Part shown: positions 6,509-8,879 of the stretch, piece after piece
Layout: the number at the start of each line of letters is the position of its first letter
How positions within the stretch are numbered: the stretch's first letter is position 1
NCBI GenBank assembly: GCA_022729635.1
Contig: DZAU01000014.1
Coordinates: 7,451-16,329, forward strand
Source of the DNA: Flavobacterium psychrophilum
GTDB taxonomy: Bacteria > Bacteroidota > Bacteroidia > Flavobacteriales > Flavobacteriaceae
Length of the DNA: 8,879 bases
Direction of reading: 5' to 3'
The notes under the pieces: generated by a model
The model's database searches: none
Seen by the model: the letters and a program-made list of their open reading frames with translations, nothing else
Told to the model about the DNA's origin: nothing
Position numbers and translations under genes: made by a program

Positions 6509-7281
6509 AGTTCCACACGACGATCTTGACCATCTCCTTTGCCAAGCGGAAAACGGTTTCCGTAGCCTTTATAAGACATTCTGTAAGGACTTATTCCTTT
6601 AGAACGAAGATACACAAACACGTTTTTGGCTCTGTTTATCGAAAGATTTCTGTCTTGGGTTTCTTTGTCAATGGCATCAGTAAATTTGCTGGAAGTGCAA
6701 CACACGTGACCTTTAATTTCAAAGCGAAGCGTGTTGTGTTTTTTTAATAAAAGAGCGGTTCTGTCTAATTCTTTTTTTGATTTTGGCGAAAGAACACTCG
6801 AACCCATTTCAAAAGTTATTCCCTCTAAAATGATGAGGTCACCCGCTTTTGGGTTTGCAGGAAAGTAAGTAAAAGTTGTGTTTTTGATAAAAAATAAATC
6901 AACACGCCGGTTTCTGTCACGTGTTTTCTGCAAATTTTTTACCGTGTCTTTATCAAGAATCACGCGTCCTTTACCTTCGCAAATAAAAATTTTATTTTGT
7001 GTAATGCCGTTCGAAAGCAAGATTTTCTGAACAGTGGCAACTCTTTTTTCCGACAATTTATGATTATATTCCTCACTTCCTCGATCGTCGCAATAACCAT
7101 AAAGTTGAATGGCTTCAAATTGGGAAAAATCGGGCGAGTTGATAAGGCTGATAATTGTATTAATTTGAGTTTTGTTCAAAGAAAATTTATCAAAGTCAAA
7201 ATATACGGATTGTGTAGTGTTTTCTTGAGCTGATAAAAGTCCAAAAACCAAAAAAACAAGTATCTGAAAACTTTTTTTCAT
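6490..7281 (-). CDS. Exported protein with two tandem OmpA-like domains
   Basis: A 263-residue periplasmic or outer-membrane-associated protein, predicted to bind peptidoglycan through OmpA C-terminal-like domains. A signal peptide is clear (MKK, hydrophobic 7-16, SAQ at 17-19) with no lipobox and no beta-barrel region. Domain 1 (about 26-132) has VYFDFD (26-31), YGYCDDRGSEEYNHKLSEKR (61-80) and DRNRRVDLFF (122-131). Domain 2 (about 153-261) has ITFEMGSSVLSP (155-166), GHVCC (191-195), NLSINRAKNV (212-221), YKGYGN (237-242) and DRRVELYI (253-260). Domain 2 therefore has Val-Cys-Cys where the usual ligand-binding GHTD Asp would be, and a longer insert before NLS, while keeping the Arg residues. 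The ATG overlaps the stop of the upstream S41 protease gene (TAATG), so the two are almost surely one operon with coupled translation. It could be a structural anchor or a partner for the protease. Confidence 0.93.
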   Translation of the reverse strand: MKKSFQILVFLVFGLLSAQENTTQSVYFDFDKFSLNKTQINTIISLINSPDFSQFEAIQLYGYCDDRGSEEYNHKLSEKRVATVQKILLSNGITQNKIFICEGKGRVILDKDTVKNLQKTRDRNRRVDLFFIKNTTFTYFPANPKAGDLIILEGITFEMGSSVLSPKSKKELDRTALLLKKHNTLRFEIKGHVCCTSSKFTDAIDKETQDRNLSINRAKNVFVYLRSKGISPYRMSYKGYGNRFPLGKGDGQDRRVELYITKI

Positions 7282-8879
7282 TACATTTTCAAGATGCTTT
7301 TATACTCGGAACTTGTATTCAAAACGCTGGTCGCTTTCTTAATTTCGGGGTTGTTTTTTGTGTAATATTGATACAATCCTTCTTGATATTGATAGCGTTT
7401 TATGATTTCGTCAATAATTAAATTTTTAATTTCTGTTTTATTTTTATCCAATAAATTTTCTTCACTTTTTTGAAGTGCAGTCAGTAATTGCTGGTATTCC
7501 GAGTTAATACTTTCGTCAACTTTTTCTTTTTTGGCTACAGCCAAAGTATTTTTCAAAGCCAATTCGGTTTCAGTATCGAAAGCGAATTTCTGGGCTTTCA
7601 GAAACTGTTTAAAATCCTGAAAATCGGCATCGGAAAAATTTGGAATTTGCGAGCCTAAATTTGGATTTTTATAATAATAGTAGGTTGCGTAATTAAAAAT
7701 TCCGTCGTTTTTCAGCAAAGCATCTGTAATTGGGCTTGTTTTTGTTTCCTCAAGCTCGATATCGGGCTGAATACCGCCACCATCATAAACCGTTCTTCCT
7801 TTTCGGGTTTTAAAAGCGTTATAATTTTTGGCCTCGGTTTTTGTCGCGACTCCATTTTTATCTTTGTGAGCATAATCCAAAGCCTGAATACATCTTCCAG
7901 AAGGCGTGTAATAGCGAGAAATGGTGACTTTTAATTGGGTTCCATAAGTTAAATCTACAGGTCTTTGCACCAATCCTTTTCCAAAACTTCGACTGCCAAT
8001 AATCACTGCGCGATCTAAGTCTTGCAAGGCTCCAGAAACAATTTCTGACGCCGAAGCGCTTTTACCATTAACCAAAATAACCAAAGGAATTTCGGTATCA
8101 ACAGGTTCCTTGGAAGTTTTATAGGTGTTGTTGTGCTTTTCGATTTTCGATTTTGTGGTAACGATTATTTCGTTTTTTGGGACAAATAAATTACAAATAT
8201 TCACAGCTTCATTCAAAAGTCCTCCGGGATTTCCTCTTAAATCCAGAATAATTTTATCAACACCTTCTCTTTTTAATTGTTCTAAAGCTTCCTTGGTTTC
8301 TAACGAAGCCTTTTGGTTAAAATGAGATAAAACGATGTAGCCTGTTTTCTCGTCAATTTTTCCAAAAAACGGCACCGATTTAATTTCGACTTCGTCAAGA
8401 ATTATTTGGGCGGTGCTTGTTTTGCCTTGTCGTATGTATTTAACATCAACTTTGGTGTTTTTGGCTCCTCTAAAAAGCTGCGAAGCATCGTCCTTGAAAT
8501 CAGACAAAAGCACATCGCCAATTTGAATAATTTCGTCTCCAGCTTTTAATCCAGCTTTGTCGGCAGGAAAGTTTTTATAGGGTTCTTTGATGATTAATTT
8601 ATCAATTTTTCGGGTAATCATCGCGCCAATTCCAGTGTATTCGCCGGTGTTGTTAATCTTGAATTTTACCACATCCTGCTCGTTGAAATAAACGGTATAT
8701 GGATCAAGACTGTTCAACATTCCTTTGATGGCTTTGTCCATTAAATCGCCGGGATTGGTTTCGTCAACATAATTTTTATTCAGCTCTTTAAAAAGCGTTG
8801 TGAATATTTCTATTTGTTTGGCAATTTCAAAAAAGTCGTCTTTGAAACTAACGCCAACAAACAGAAACGCCGAAGCCAG
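7281..8879 (-). CDS. ctpA: S41 family C-terminal processing protease, 5' end cut by window edge
   Basis: Exported Ser-Lys protease of the Prc/CtpA family, which trims or degrades periplasmic proteins at their C-termini. The frame is open to the right edge: 46 codons upstream of the internal Met at 8741-8739 continue without a stop, beginning LASAFLFVGVSFK, which looks like the end of a signal or anchor segment, so that Met is not the start. Numbered from that Met, a PDZ domain covers about 35-118 (GIGAMI, AGLKAGDEIIQIG). The protease core holds ILDLRGNPGGLL (165-176), NGKSASASE (225-233) with catalytic Ser230 (codon 8054-8052), and GSRSFGKG with Lys255 (codon 7979-7977); the 25-residue Ser-Lys spacing is that of the family. 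GGGIQPDIE follows (321-329), then a helical charged tail to 486. It is directly upstream of, and overlaps by one base with, the OmpA-like gene. The symbol is by family, not proven orthology. Confidence 0.95.
   Translation of the reverse strand: MASAFLFVGVSFKDDFFEIAKQIEIFTTLFKELNKNYVDETNPGDLMDKAIKGMLNSLDPYTVYFNEQDVVKFKINNTGEYTGIGAMITRKIDKLIIKEPYKNFPADKAGLKAGDEIIQIGDVLLSDFKDDASQLFRGAKNTKVDVKYIRQGKTSTAQIILDEVEIKSVPFFGKIDEKTGYIVLSHFNQKASLETKEALEQLKREGVDKIILDLRGNPGGLLNEAVNICNLFVPKNEIIVTTKSKIEKHNNTYKTSKEPVDTEIPLVILVNGKSASASEIVSGALQDLDRAVIIGSRSFGKGLVQRPVDLTYGTQLKVTISRYYTPSGRCIQALDYAHKDKNGVATKTEAKNYNAFKTRKGRTVYDGGGIQPDIELEETKTSPITDALLKNDGIFNYATYYYYKNPNLGSQIPNFSDADFQDFKQFLKAQKFAFDTETELALKNTLAVAKKEKVDESINSEYQQLLTALQKSEENLLDKNKTEIKNLIIDEIIKRYQYQEGLYQYYTKNNPEIKKATSVLNTSSEYKSILKM

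Noticed and set aside
8739..8741. Met at this position as the start of the S41 protease
   Set aside because: The frame continues upstream to the window edge without a stop, and the added residues fit the family N-terminus (an anchor segment, then FTTLFKELNKNYVDE).
1..8879. A defence system, prophage, insertion sequence or CRISPR array
   Set aside because: All eight genes are recognisable housekeeping, envelope or widespread families. No transposase, integrase, tRNA or regularly spaced repeat is seen, and base composition is even throughout.

Overview
The window looks like ordinary chromosome from a flavobacterium (Bacteroidota, Flavobacteriaceae; probably Flavobacterium or a close relative). 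The evidence is low GC, AT-rich intergenic DNA, no Shine-Dalgarno motif before any start, four good matches to the Bacteroidota -7 promoter box TAnnTTTG placed just upstream of genes, and Bacteroidota-type families (DUF4837 lipoprotein, LysM lytic transglycosylase, two-domain OmpA protein).

Layout. Minus strand, 1-1437: a DUF4239/bestrophin-like membrane protein (670-1437) followed by holB, the DNA polymerase III delta' subunit (1-602, running off the left edge). A 211-base divergent intergenic region (1438-1648) follows. Plus strand, 1649-6488: pgk (phosphoglycerate kinase), a secreted MltD-like lytic transglycosylase with four C-terminal LysM repeats, a DUF4837 lipoprotein and an ElaA-type GNAT acetyltransferase. 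Minus strand, 6490-8879: an S41 C-terminal processing protease (running off the right edge) followed by a two-domain OmpA-like protein, joined by a TAATG stop/start overlap. The elaA and OmpA genes converge with one base between their stop codons.

How the genes fit together. Four of the eight genes act in the envelope: the transglycosylase cuts glycan strands, the OmpA-like protein should bind peptidoglycan, the S41 protease should cut periplasmic proteins, and DUF4837 is an exported lipoprotein of unknown role. This suggests an envelope-maintenance neighbourhood beside housekeeping genes (pgk, holB), not a mobile or defence island. I saw no tRNA, rRNA, CRISPR array, insertion sequence, phage gene or other sign of recent transfer.

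I found no convincing new multi-gene system. The items worth a second look are small: two perfect 8-bp dyads at the predicted transcription or translation starts of the transglycosylase and DUF4837 genes, a -7 box only four bases from the holB start (possible leaderless mRNA), the protease/OmpA coupling, and the vicinal cysteines in the second OmpA domain.
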